A stretch of 64,000 nt of DNA from contig NZ_CALBWS010000002.1 in NCBI RefSeq assembly GCF_937468385.1, forward strand, positions 117,842 through 181,841. Reading direction: 5' to 3'. This stretch comes from Neobacillus rhizosphaerae (GTDB lineage Bacteria > Bacillota > Bacilli > Bacillales > Cytobacillaceae). Both the position numbers and the translations under genes were made by a program. The notes under the pieces are model-generated. The model was given only the letters and a program-made list of their open reading frames with translations, searched no databases and was not told the DNA's origin. Positions 1 through 9,600 of this stretch are shown piece after piece. Each line of letters opens with the position of its first letter. Within the stretch, counting starts at the first letter, position 1.

Positions 1-7
1 TAACTAA

Positions 8-148
8 TCATTTTTTACTCTGCAACTTTGGATAATGTAAATACATGAAGGAGGAATGGATCGATTGGCAGGGTTGGATTAACAAGTCGTGTCCTGCTAG
101 GTTGCCCAGTTGTTTGCAGGTTCCGTTTGAAAGATTCACGACTTTCAT
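8..148 (-). CDS. 46-residue ORF downstream of a c-di-GMP riboswitch
   Basis: I do not recognise this protein. The ATG at 148 follows a strong Shine-Dalgarno GGAGG with 7-base spacing. It is the first start codon after the riboswitch terminator on the minus strand, and the frame runs to a TGA at 8-10. The product begins MKVVNLSNGTCKQLG, has two cysteines, no obvious membrane segment and a basic C-terminus. It could be a genuine small protein under cyclic-di-GMP control, the decayed start of a larger gene, or non-coding. The RBS and riboswitch context are seen directly; the function is unknown. Confidence 0.45.
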   Translation of the reverse strand: MKVVNLSNGTCKQLGNLAGHDLLIQPCQSIHSSFMYLHYPKLQSKK

Positions 149-162
149 TATTTTACCTCCTT

Positions 163-200
163 ACAAATGAAATAACCCCACCTTTACCGAAAGGGGGGTT
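163..200 (-). terminator. Riboswitch expression-platform terminator
   Basis: On the minus strand a strong hairpin pairs the AACCCCCC side with GGTGGGGTT, with one bulged base and a four-base loop, and is followed by a T-rich run. It lies between the c-di-GMP aptamer and the ribosome binding site of the small ORF, as expected for a transcriptional riboswitch. Confidence 0.7.
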
Positions 201-269
201 AATAGACAAAGCACATCAATGAAAACATAGGCGTAGTCCCATGCAAACATAGAATATCTAATATGAAAC

Positions 270-362
270 ACCCTAATCCTTCGGTAACTGGCTGGCATAG
301 TGCAAATGCACCTTAGCCCCTGTAGCTTTGCGTCACTGATTTTCATCAGTTTTGCCTTTATC
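270..362 (-). promoter_or_regulatory. Cyclic-di-GMP-I (GEMM-I) riboswitch aptamer
   Basis: Read on the minus strand, the segment has the GEMM-I hallmarks. There is a GCAAA start, a P1b hairpin closed by a GAAA tetraloop (CTGAT-GAAA-ATCAG), and the conserved GACGCAAAGC. A GGGGCTAAGG...GCCAGCC helix follows, then the terminal TTACCGAAGG. These are the conserved features of the c-di-GMP-I family. A terminator and a small ORF lie downstream. Aptamer identity is strong; whether ligand switches the gene on or off cannot be told here. Confidence 0.9.
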
Positions 363-550
363 GAGAATCAGTGTTTATTTTTCCTGACTGATCTCATACT
401 CCCATCATAGTACCTTTTGAATCCATCGAATATCCTACTTTTTTATCATTTTTGTCAAAAAACATAGGTAATTATAACTATTTTTATTTTTTATCCTTAC
501 AATATAAAAATTATTCGTTTTTTAAAATCTTTAACCTCCCTCTTCACTTT

Positions 551-594
551 ATTTGGGCGAATGATTCACATTGCATTCGCCCATACATAAGATG
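551..594 (+). promoter_or_regulatory. gerP promoter: sigma-K-like elements and inverted GerE boxes
   Basis: A 10-bp inverted repeat (554-563 with 574-583, TGGGCGAATG) contains two matches to the GerE consensus RWWTRGGY: ATTTGGGC at 551-558 and GTATGGGC on the minus strand at 579-586. Between them, AC at 568-569 followed by 16 bases and CATAAGATG at 586-594 resembles a sigma-K promoter (AC, CATAnnnTA) with one mismatch. In B. subtilis gerP is a sigma-K gene repressed by GerE, which fits. The promoter assignment is inference. Confidence 0.55.
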
Positions 595-625
595 TAAAAA
601 GATTATGATAAAAAGGGTGTTGAAT

Positions 626-847
626 ATGCCAGCAATAGTTGGGGTTGCACAAGTCATTACACTTGGTAACAGCTCTATTTTCCACATTGGGGATGTCTAT
701 AAAATTATGCCATTCTCTAATGCAAAAACCTTCTCCGGTGCTGGTTCCTTTAATACTGGTGAGAGTTTAAACGTCCAAAACAGTGTAAGTTCTACCAATA
801 CAAATGATCAGGATGTTCTTGATCAAGGAAATTTCCTTAATATGTGA
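626..847 (+). CDS. gerPA: Spore germination protein GerPA
   Basis: The 73-residue product begins MPAIVGVAQVITLG and ends in an Asn/Ser-rich tail with DVLDQGNF. That is the GerPA/GerPF pattern: an MPAIVG start, an FSGAGSFNTG centre and a variable acidic tail. GerP proteins are made in the mother cell and help germinants pass the spore coat. The ATG at 626 gives the same length as B. subtilis GerPA; the frame is open further upstream but lacks family similarity. It is the first gene of a tightly packed gerPABCDEF operon. Confidence 0.93.
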   Translation: MPAIVGVAQVITLGNSSIFHIGDVYKIMPFSNAKTFSGAGSFNTGESLNVQNSVSSTNTNDQDVLDQGNFLNM

Positions 848-864
848 TAAATGGGTGGTCAAAC

Positions 865-1119
865 ATGAATTTTTATATCCAGCAGTGCATTCAAATTAAT
901 TATATCAAAATTGGCGGGATTACCAACTCCTCTGTCCTGCAAATTGGCAGTGCCGGGATTATAAAGCCTCAAGCAAATTTATATAATACCGGAGGATTTA
1001 CCCAACCTGCGCCAAGCGCACATAAACCATTCGGAGGGGTGTCACCCACTGGCCTAATAGAAGGACCTGCAGTTCCATTACAAGCACCGGTCAGAAGACT
1101 GGAAAAGGAATTCATCTAA
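865..1119 (+). CDS. gerPB: Spore germination protein GerPB
   Basis: An 84-residue protein beginning MNFYIQQCIQINYIKIGG, with the SSVLQIGSAG motif shared by GerPB, PD and PE and a Pro-rich C-terminal half. I chose the ATG at 865, preceded by GGGTGG, because residues encoded further upstream do not resemble GerPB. It lies 17 bases after gerPA, second in the operon. It acts with the other GerP proteins in coat permeability; the biochemical activity is not known for the family. Confidence 0.92.
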   Translation: MNFYIQQCIQINYIKIGGITNSSVLQIGSAGIIKPQANLYNTGGFTQPAPSAHKPFGGVSPTGLIEGPAVPLQAPVRRLEKEFI

Positions 1120-1189
1120 TGGTTAACAACCTTCAATAATAAACTACAAGTTACTGGAAGAGAAGGAGATCATTTAGTGAGGTGATAAA

Positions 1190-1807
1190 ATGTATCAAGA
1201 TGTTTACCAATACCTTCAAGGGATGCAGATGTATATTCAAGCACAAGAAAAAAGAATTGTCTCCTTAGAGACAACGGTTCAAAAAATGAAAGAAGAGATT
1301 CAGCAATTGAACGAAAAGAAGCTTATCCATGTAGATAAAATTGAATATAAATTTGATCAATTGAAGGTTGAGACTCTTGAAGGCACTTTAAACATTGGCT
1401 TAAATCCTTCCGATTTGTCCGAAATTGAGGATTTTGCAGTGCAGAATCAAACACTAACTTCCCCTTTTTCTCCAAAAGCTCAAATGCAAAGATCGATGAA
1501 AATTGAAGAAGCCATTTATCGATATTTAGAAACAGATTTACCACAAATCATTGTGGATACCCAGAAGAAGTTTAATATGGAACCAAGTGACTCCTATTTA
1601 GCCTTCATTAAAGAAGATATTATCAAACAGCTGCCTAATCGGATTGAATTTCATCTAAAGGCTTCCAAAGCCCAAAATCGCTCCATTGAGAATGGATCCG
1701 ACGCAGACATACAAATCATTGAAGTATTAAAACAGGAAATTCAAAATGGTGTATTTGTTTTCATAAATCAATTACCTGAAAATGTGAAAGGAATGAAACC
1801 AGAATGA
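1190..1807 (+). CDS. gerPC: Spore germination protein GerPC
   Basis: A 205-residue protein, the same length as B. subtilis GerPC. Residues about 15-50 form a heptad-rich coiled coil (EKRIVSLETTVQKMKEEIQQLN), followed by a mixed alpha/beta region and the GerPC-type segment LNIGLNP. It is the largest member of the operon. The start ATG at 1190 follows GAGGTG with good spacing. Its stop codon overlaps the gerPD start by four bases (ATGA), implying translational coupling. Confidence 0.93.
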   Translation: MYQDVYQYLQGMQMYIQAQEKRIVSLETTVQKMKEEIQQLNEKKLIHVDKIEYKFDQLKVETLEGTLNIGLNPSDLSEIEDFAVQNQTLTSPFSPKAQMQRSMKIEEAIYRYLETDLPQIIVDTQKKFNMEPSDSYLAFIKEDIIKQLPNRIEFHLKASKAQNRSIENGSDADIQIIEVLKQEIQNGVFVFINQLPENVKGMKPE

Positions 1808-1986
1808 TCTTTGAAGTCTATAATCGGGATCTTTGTGTAGGAGATATAAGAATCATTGGAGTAGCAAGCTCCTCTATCGTGATGGTTGGTGATACGGAAA
1901 CAATCCAACTAGCAGCTACCTTTGATACACCTGCAGAATCGTTAATAATCGGACCATTTGTTCCCTTAGCACCGGAAAGGACTTGA
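1804..1986 (+). CDS. gerPD: Spore germination protein GerPD
   Basis: A 60-residue protein with the core DIRIIGVASSSIVMVGDTE and the tail GPFVPLAP that identify GerPD. The ATG overlaps the gerPC stop codon by four bases. It is the fourth gene of the gerP operon and is presumably expressed late in the mother cell with its neighbours. Confidence 0.92.
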   Translation: MIFEVYNRDLCVGDIRIIGVASSSIVMVGDTETIQLAATFDTPAESLIIGPFVPLAPERT

Positions 1987-1988
1987 GT

Positions 1989-2375
1989 ATGTTTCAGCGA
2001 ACTTCCAAGGTAGACAAAATTAACGTAAATATTATATCCTTTGCCTCCTTATTACAACTAGGAGATTCATGCATCATTAACGGACTTTCCCGTGCCCTTG
2101 CTGTTCAAAGGGAAGCAGAAATTGAGTTTGGGGATGAAGGGAATTTTGCTGCCTATCGTGTGTTTTCCGAGCCCATCCCCTTTCAGCCAATTTATGAAGT
2201 ATTTTCTTTCATACCCCACAATCCTATGCCTTTAATAAAGGTGCAAAATATTGACATCATCGGGGTATCGTCCTCGTCTATTCTGCACGTTGGTAATAGT
2301 AAGCATATTTCAATGGAGTCAAGGGTAAAGCACATACGCCAGTTGCTGCCAGAAGGACACGAACAAGATATGTGA
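1989..2375 (+). CDS. gerPE: Spore germination protein GerPE
   Basis: A 128-residue protein with two copies of the GerP-type motif: VNIISFASLLQLGDS near the N-terminus and IDIIGVSSSSILHVGNS near the C-terminus. This is the GerPE layout. I chose the ATG at 1989, preceded by AAAGGA with 8-base spacing; a TTG two codons earlier is the alternative. It begins two bases after the gerPD stop. Confidence 0.9.
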   Translation: MFQRTSKVDKINVNIISFASLLQLGDSCIINGLSRALAVQREAEIEFGDEGNFAAYRVFSEPIPFQPIYEVFSFIPHNPMPLIKVQNIDIIGVSSSSILHVGNSKHISMESRVKHIRQLLPEGHEQDM

Positions 2376-2421
2376 TAAAAGCATATCTTATTTTATAGGA
2401 TTATTGAAAAGGATGTCTGTG

Positions 2422-2640
2422 ATGCCAGCGATTATTGGTCCAGTACAAATCATTAATGTAAGTGGCGGAATTGTGCAATTCGGAGATACCGTTTATATCT
2501 CACCAAAGAGCAGCACAAAAACTTTTTCAGGCTCTGGAGGATTTAATACCGGTGGCATTATCATCGCGAATAATGGTATAAGTGGCACCAATGTTTTAGA
2601 CACAAATGTAATTGACCAGCCTATAGTGGGGAATAATTAA
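2422..2640 (+). CDS. gerPF: Spore germination protein GerPF
   Basis: A 72-residue protein beginning MPAIIGPVQIINVSGG, with FSGSGGFNTGG and the tail NVIDQP. It is a paralogue of GerPA and has the canonical GerPF start. The ATG at 2422 is preferred over an upstream TTG at 2404 because MPAI is the conserved family start and AAAGGA precedes it. It is the last gene of the operon. Confidence 0.92.
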   Translation: MPAIIGPVQIINVSGGIVQFGDTVYISPKSSTKTFSGSGGFNTGGIIIANNGISGTNVLDTNVIDQPIVGNN

Positions 2641-2780
2641 AATATGAAAAGCACGCTTCCTTTGCGTAGAGTATGGACTGGAGCGCTTTGACTGAGATAA
2701 AGGAAATACGGAGAGCGTTAGCTTTTCCGTGTTAAATTATCGAAGGGAAAAGGGCGAAGTACATAGGTCAAGGAGCAAGA

Positions 2781-2820
2781 AAATGACATAAACCATTTTC
2801 GTGGTCTATGTCATTTTTTT
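2781..2820. terminator. Bidirectional terminator between gerPF and addA
   Basis: A 10-bp stem (AAATGACATA with TATGTCATTT) is followed on the plus strand by seven T residues that reach the addA stop codon. On the minus strand the hairpin is followed by TTTTCTT. It separates convergent operons. The 140 bases between gerPF and the hairpin show no gene. Confidence 0.8.
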
Positions 2821-5800
2821 ACTCATTTTCTAATTTTAATATCTGAGCACCATCAAAGAAAAATAAATATCTCTCAACGACATTTCGTTTCCAAATTTGT
2901 TCAATCGCTCTTGTATATAAATTGATCTGGAGCCTATATCTTTCTTCGAGGATTGGTTTAGCTTGGTAAAAACCGCCTTTATATCTGCCAGTTATACCAT
3001 CCGATTTATAATCAATCAGAACTAAGCCGTTTTCATCCTCAAGGATGCAGTCAATTATTCCTTGCACAAATACAGATTCTTCCGCTCCTGTCCATGCTGG
3101 ATAAACATCTGTGGCAGGCAAGGAAAGTGTAAACGGAATCTCCCTATGAATGGCTTTTGCATGAAAATATCTTTGCCCTAAATTGGAATTGAAAAATTGA
3201 ACAATCAATTTGCAGTCAATGACCTCAGCTTGCTCTGGAGTTAACAATTCATTGTTGACCATCCAGATTAACTGTGTGTTAATGGTGGCTTCACTTACTG
3301 CCTTTGTCAAATCGACATGCTGCATCACCATATGCATAGCTGTCCCCCGTTCAGCAGGTGTTAATTGTTTTTCCTGCATAAACTTCGGCCGTTTGACAAT
3401 GGATTTTTTAAAGTTGCGAACTAGGTCTGTACCACTTTGCTCATCAGCCATTTCCTTTTGCCGTTTGATTTCAGATACCGATTGTTTTGAGCGGTGGGTC
3501 GCAGCACTTAAAAAAGAATATTCCCATGTTAACCGGGACTTTATTTCTTCAGCGAATGCAGATGCTATCGAGACAGTCTGTGCTTTTTGAACCCTCTTCA
3601 AGAATTGATCGTCTTCCTTTTCTAAAGCCAATTCCTGTTTTCCGATTTCTTCAGCACTGATTAATGAAATTTCCCAGGAGGAAGGATGCCTACTGATATC
3701 TTCTGGAACAAGCTCATAAGTCTCTCCTGTTACCCTTAAATCTCTGCAGTCTTGATGGCGGATCAGGGCCGGGCCAACCCAATCGATATAACTCATTGCC
3801 GACGCTCGCTCATAATCCTTTAGCAACCATTCCGTATTCGAGGAAACGTCAATCCACTTGTCTATTTTTTTCATTGCATCCTTTAATGTTGCTGTCATGT
3901 ATAGCTTTTCTTTCGCCCTTGTCATCGCCACATATAATACGCGCATTTCTTCAGCGAGCATTTCCATTTTCTTTTTTCGCTTAAAAGCAATCTGCGGAAG
4001 AGACGGATAAGAAATTCGCTTCTCTGCATTTACGTACTTTGCCGCAAATCCAAATTCTTTATCGAGCATATATGATTTGCGAATATCAGCCATATTAAAG
4101 TTTCTCGCCATTCCAGCTATAAAAACAACAGGAAATTCAAGGCCCTTACTGCTATGAATGGTCATAATCCGAACAACATCTTCCTGCTCACCAAGTGCTC
4201 GAGCTGCACCGAGGTCGTTTCCTCTTTCAATCATTCGCTCGATAAAACGTAAAAAACGAAATAGGCCGCGGAAGGAGGTTTTTTCATATTGTCGGGCCCT
4301 GTCGTACAAGGCTCTTAAGTTAGCCTGACGCTGCTTCCCTCCTGGGAGGCCACCGACAAAATCGTAAAATTGTGTGTCGCGGTATAGCTGCCAAATCAGT
4401 TCGGACAGCGATCCTTGACGAGCCAGTCCACGCCAGTTTTTTAGTAAATCATTAAAACGGCGGACTTTTTCATAAAATTCTTCTGAGCTTTCAGCAGATT
4501 TGCTAGCACAAAAAGCGGAAACCGCCTCCCAAAATGAACCACGTTTTTGATGGATGCGAATTTTTGCCAACTCTTCCTCGTTCAAACCAACAATAGGAGA
4601 ACGTAACACGGACGCTAATGGAATGTCCTGAAATGGATTATCAATCACTCTAAGCAGCGACATCATAACCGCCACTTCCGTTGCTTCAAAATAACCGGTT
4701 GAGAGATTCGCATAAATCGGAATCCCTTGCTGCTTGAACTCCTCGATAATTTGCGGCGCCCAGGTCATCGAACGAAGAAGGATCACTACATCCCGATACA
4801 TCATCGGTCTGCTGGACTCCGTTTTAGCATTATAGACCGGTGCTCCATTCGCAATCAATTCTTTAATTTTCGCCGCAATCACTCTTGCTTCTAATTGTGA
4901 CTGCTCAAGGTCTGCTGTATCAAATCCAACCGGTTCTGCTTCAGCCTCTAATACTGTATCTGAAGCTGTATCTGAATTTTCACTTGTTTGGTCAATCAGC
5001 ATAATCTCTACCGGAAACGGCTCCTCCTCGGGATATGGCGCCCCATTTCGCAATTCCGCAGCTTCATCATATTCGATTTCGCCAACCTTAACACCCATAA
5101 TTTGTTTAAATAAATAGTTGGTTGCATCGAGTATTTCTTTTCTGCTTCTGAAATTACGTGCTAAATCAATTCGTAGTCCTGTTGCTTTACCATCAACAGT
5201 AAAGCGATTATATTTTCCTAAAAAAAGATTGGGCTCAGCTAAACGAAACCGATAAATGGATTGCTTGACATCTCCGACCATGAACAGGTTGCCATTCTTC
5301 TCATCCTCTTGCGTTACCAGCCTTAAAATGGTTTCCTGAACCATATTCGTATCCTGATATTCATCGCAATATACTTCTTTAAAATGTCTTTTATAAGCAA
5401 GTGCTGCTTCCGATGGAAGAAACTTCCCTTCAATTGAGATTTCACCTGTCAATATCTCCAGACAGTAATGTTCTAAGTCCGAATAGTCAACCAGCCCTTT
5501 TTCTCTTTTAGCTTTTTCAAACCGCACGGAAAATTCTTTCACAAGATAAACAAGGGTGCCGATTAAAGGGCGCATCTCTACCATATCCCGTAAAAAGCCC
5601 TCCGGCTTTCGGGAAAAGAGTTCTTCCTTAATGTCTTGGATTTTTTTCTTCGCTTTTTCACGGAGCTTTTGAGCTTTATCTGACAATACTGTGTCATACT
5701 GATCCTTTTTCAGCGGTTTCGCCCTTGAAAAAGACCAGGTTTGCATCGCTTGATATAGCGTCGCCCAGGATTCCTGTTGTGCCACTATTAACGTATCAAT

Positions 5801-6604
5801 GACGTTAATATCATCTAAAAAGTTTTCTGCTCTTGGTGCCGGACCATTTGGAAGCTTCGTTATCTCCAGGCCCTGCTTAATCATCTCTTTAGCTGCTTCA
5901 AATTGAAGTTCAATATCAAAAAGGAGTGCCTGAATAAATGGAAGATCCTCTACATTTGTCATATCATCCACATCATACATCGACACAACCCCGTGTAAAT
6001 ACTGGTCTGGCAGAGGGTTTGAACGAGCAAACTCATAGATTGAGCGCACGATATCCTGTAAGGCGGTATCACTTCGATCACTGGTGAACGAATCCACCAA
6101 GTTGAAAAATGCCCCATTATTTTTTCTTCCATATTCCTCTTCAAATAGTTCATCGATAACTTCATCCCTCATTAGCTGAGCCTCAGTTTCATCGGCGATT
6201 CGGAAGCCGGGATCAACATCAATTAAGTAATAATATTTACGGATGACCTCCATACAAAAGGAGTGGAGTGTCGAAATCGAGGCCTTATTCAATAAACCGA
6301 GCTGTTTCCTTAAATGACGGGAGGAGGGATCCTGATCAATCGCCTTTTCTAATGCTTCACCAATCCGATGACGCATTTCCGCTGCCGATGCGTTCGTAAA
6401 TGTCACTACCAATAATTCATCAACATCGATTGGGTCTTCGTTTGCAAGAATTTTTCGGATAATTCTTTCAACAAGAACAGCTGTTTTTCCTGATCCTGCT
6501 GCTGCAGCAACAAGGATATCCTTATCTCTTGCCTTAATCGCTTTCCATTGGTCATCTGTCCATGTTACCCCTTCCGGCTTTGGTGGAATAACGAAATTAC
6601 TCAT
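2819..6604 (-). CDS. addA: ATP-dependent helicase/nuclease subunit A (AddA)
   Basis: The 1261-residue helicase-nuclease subunit of the AddAB recombinational repair complex, which resects double-strand breaks to Chi. The Q-motif region and Walker A GSGKT at about 37-41 are followed by the UvrD/Rep motifs CDEYQDTN, GDVKQSIYRFR, the TIHSSKGLEFPVVF motif and RVLYVAMTRA. A C-terminal RecB-type nuclease domain has LIDYKSDG near residue 1195. Length matches the family. It overlaps addB by eight bases, giving one addB-addA transcription unit. Confidence 0.97.
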   Translation of the reverse strand: MSNFVIPPKPEGVTWTDDQWKAIKARDKDILVAAAAGSGKTAVLVERIIRKILANEDPIDVDELLVVTFTNASAAEMRHRIGEALEKAIDQDPSSRHLRKQLGLLNKASISTLHSFCMEVIRKYYYLIDVDPGFRIADETEAQLMRDEVIDELFEEEYGRKNNGAFFNLVDSFTSDRSDTALQDIVRSIYEFARSNPLPDQYLHGVVSMYDVDDMTNVEDLPFIQALLFDIELQFEAAKEMIKQGLEITKLPNGPAPRAENFLDDINVIDTLIVAQQESWATLYQAMQTWSFSRAKPLKKDQYDTVLSDKAQKLREKAKKKIQDIKEELFSRKPEGFLRDMVEMRPLIGTLVYLVKEFSVRFEKAKREKGLVDYSDLEHYCLEILTGEISIEGKFLPSEAALAYKRHFKEVYCDEYQDTNMVQETILRLVTQEDEKNGNLFMVGDVKQSIYRFRLAEPNLFLGKYNRFTVDGKATGLRIDLARNFRSRKEILDATNYLFKQIMGVKVGEIEYDEAAELRNGAPYPEEEPFPVEIMLIDQTSENSDTASDTVLEAEAEPVGFDTADLEQSQLEARVIAAKIKELIANGAPVYNAKTESSRPMMYRDVVILLRSMTWAPQIIEEFKQQGIPIYANLSTGYFEATEVAVMMSLLRVIDNPFQDIPLASVLRSPIVGLNEEELAKIRIHQKRGSFWEAVSAFCASKSAESSEEFYEKVRRFNDLLKNWRGLARQGSLSELIWQLYRDTQFYDFVGGLPGGKQRQANLRALYDRARQYEKTSFRGLFRFLRFIERMIERGNDLGAARALGEQEDVVRIMTIHSSKGLEFPVVFIAGMARNFNMADIRKSYMLDKEFGFAAKYVNAEKRISYPSLPQIAFKRKKKMEMLAEEMRVLYVAMTRAKEKLYMTATLKDAMKKIDKWIDVSSNTEWLLKDYERASAMSYIDWVGPALIRHQDCRDLRVTGETYELVPEDISRHPSSWEISLISAEEIGKQELALEKEDDQFLKRVQKAQTVSIASAFAEEIKSRLTWEYSFLSAATHRSKQSVSEIKRQKEMADEQSGTDLVRNFKKSIVKRPKFMQEKQLTPAERGTAMHMVMQHVDLTKAVSEATINTQLIWMVNNELLTPEQAEVIDCKLIVQFFNSNLGQRYFHAKAIHREIPFTLSLPATDVYPAWTGAEESVFVQGIIDCILEDENGLVLIDYKSDGITGRYKGGFYQAKPILEERYRLQINLYTRAIEQIWKRNVVERYLFFFDGAQILKLENE

Positions 6605-9600
6605 TCTCCTCTACCTCCTTCTTTATAAGATCCAAAACATCTTCCTTCGAATGCGGTGTGAGCATCCGGAAACGATTATTTTCAATCGATTCATCAAATT
6701 GACAAACCGATTTAAAGGAGCAAAACGTACATGGTATTTTGTCTTTTAATTTATAAGGGGAAATGTCTATCTGTCCATCGATAATGGCATTGCCTGTTTT
6801 TTGATACATCTGACGCACATAAGTCTTCAGGTGATCAAATTCGTTTAAACTTGCGACCTTTGATTTTTTTGATAAATTTCCATCTTTTTTAATTCCTGCT
6901 GAAATAATCTGCGAATCACCGGATTCTAGCGATTGGTCCATCATTCGAATGACATTTTGGTCGCTCACCATTAATCCATTCATCTTAAACTTTTTCATCA
7001 TTTCGTTTTCAATTTCATCGATTGTAAGCATTTTGGTCGTATTAATAAATGGATTATGGACATGGAAATAAAGAACTCCTGCCGGGCTTGCTTTCGTCTC
7101 CACTAATTGATTGGAATGGGTTATAACAATATCTAGATAGGTTAACATTTGCAGGGCAAGTCCGTAATACACTTCACTCAAATTGACATCCTTTTCACTC
7201 GATTTATAATCAATGACCCGTAAATAAACACTATCGTCTTCACCCTTCGCTTGGTCGACCCGGTCAATCCTTCCAGCTAACTCCATTTTCTTTCCATTTT
7301 TCAATGAGAAGCTTAATGGCGGCAGCTTCGCATTTGCTCCAAAACCCAATTCCAAGCCGATCGGCGAGAATCCACTTACTTTTGCATGTTCACTTAATAC
7401 GAGTGAAGCCCGGGTAATAATTTGCTCCAATTTTCGTTTTATATAATGATGGCGTTCTGAGCTTAGCAATATTTCATTTTGTAGCTTCGGCGCTAAAGCG
7501 TTGACCGCCTCCTTTGACAGTTCCTCACATTGTTGTTTTGTCAACTGAGCCCAAGAAATCTTTTGATTGTTAACAGTATCAGAAATATGCTTTATCGCAG
7601 CATGAAAAAGCTCACCAATGTCAGGAGCTTCTAAACGAAAAATTTGCCGTTCGCGTAGCTTTAGCCCATGCTGTGTGAAATGAGAAAAGGCGCAAGAGTT
7701 ATATAATTCCATTCTGGAAACACTTACCTGTATGGTCTCTCCATATAATTCAACTGCTGAATCTCTCGATAGCTGGACCGTCCCGTTGGAATAAAAAAGA
7801 CTCGAAAAAACTTTTTGGGCTTTTTCCTTCCACGCGCTCTCCAGATAATAGTTATACACATCCCACCACATATCGGAAATTGGATAATTTCGCTTTTTCA
7901 ATTGCAGCTGGCCATTGAGGTAGGACAAAGCAGTCGTTAAATTGGAAACAAGACTTAGCTGATCCTGTTCCGAAATTTGCGCAGGATCACTGACATAGAA
8001 CTGCTCATTAGCATCTGGGAACATATCTTTTATTCTTTTAATATACGAAGAAGGAATTAACGCTTTGCCTTCATCATTGGCGAGCGGATAGCTGATATAT
8101 AGCCTTTCAGATGGGGCTGTAAATGCTTTATATGCTATGAAGTTTTCATCCAGTAAGCGTATTCGGCTGCTTGGTGCAACGGTAATCCCTGCAGCTAATA
8201 ACATTTCCCTGTCTTCATCAGCAAGTATTCCTTCATCAGAAATTTTTGCTGGCATTACTCCTTCATTGACCCCGACGATGAAAACAACTTTGATTTCATT
8301 TAGCCTTGATTTTTCTAAATCTCCAATCAACACTTGGTCAAGGGCCGGAGGAATCAGCGAAAAATGTAACGATTCAAAGCCTGCCTCTAGAATGGTGGCA
8401 AATGCCTTTAACGAAACGGACTCTTCTCCTAATATTTCTACATATTGATCAAGAAGGTCAACAACTGCATTCCATACTTGTTCGTGTTCACGCATCTGAA
8501 CAAGATTGCCCTTTTCTTCCGCAGCCGCTTTCCAGTTTTCAAGCTTTTCCGGAATTTCTAATTCTTCTAAATATAAATAGACAGCTTCACAAAGCTTTCG
8601 TCCAGAATCTGCTTTTTTCAAACGTCTTGACAGTCGTAAAATGGGTGCTGTTATCATAAGCTTTAGTTCATTTAATTCTTGTTCTATCGTTTTTTCTGTA
8701 TCAGTTTGAACATTTGCCTCTAAATCCAGGCCTCTAATACGCCGATAAACCCAGCGGTCCTTTTTCATCCACTTACTCCCGTTGATGCCGTAAGCCAGAA
8801 CATAATTCTCCAGCTTGTCCAGTTTCTCGCGCATTTTAATGGGATTTTCCTGCAATGGATATAACAATTCAGTTTTTATCGCTCTAAATACTGGTTCATA
8901 GCGCCAATAAGAAATAATCACTTCAAGACTTGAGCGTATTAACTCAATAAGGGGATGATTCAGCATTGTCCTTTTCTGATCGATAAAATAAGGAATTTGA
9001 TAATCCGCGAATACAGGCTCGACAATCTCATGATAATCGCCGCCATTTCTAATTAACAAGGCGATATCCCGGTAGCGGTAACCATTCGTCCGGACTGTAT
9101 GACGAATTTCACGGGCAATTCCTTCAATCTCGGCTCTTCGATTGGCCGCCTGATGGATGTGAATAGCCGTTTCCCCATGAAAAACAGCTACCGGGCGGTC
9201 ATCAAATTTTTCCTCTAAATGACGTAAGGAAGGTTGATTCCACTTTTTCTGCTCATCTAAAATAACAGGTTTATCAATTTCAATGCCTTCAGCTCTTGCT
9301 AATTCATAAATGGATTTGCAAGTCTCACCTGAGACGCGGAACAACTCAAGTTCATCTGGTGTAGAATCGAACAGCAAACGATCCGTTGTCATCGCAATTG
9401 AAACTTTTCTACAATGCATCATCAATTCTTGTATGATGCGATATTCTTGAGGTGAAAAGGTATAAAAACCATCAATGTAGATTTCGGCCTCTTTTAAGTA
9501 AGCGGAGGAAGACACTTTCTCAGCTAACAGGTGAAAGTAATCTTCGGAATCAATATATTTGCCAAAAATTTCTTCTTCAAATTTTTGATAGATAAGTTCT

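Noticed and set aside
161..346. 61-codon minus-strand frame at the left end
   Set aside because: It runs through the c-di-GMP aptamer and its terminator and has no suitable ribosome site.
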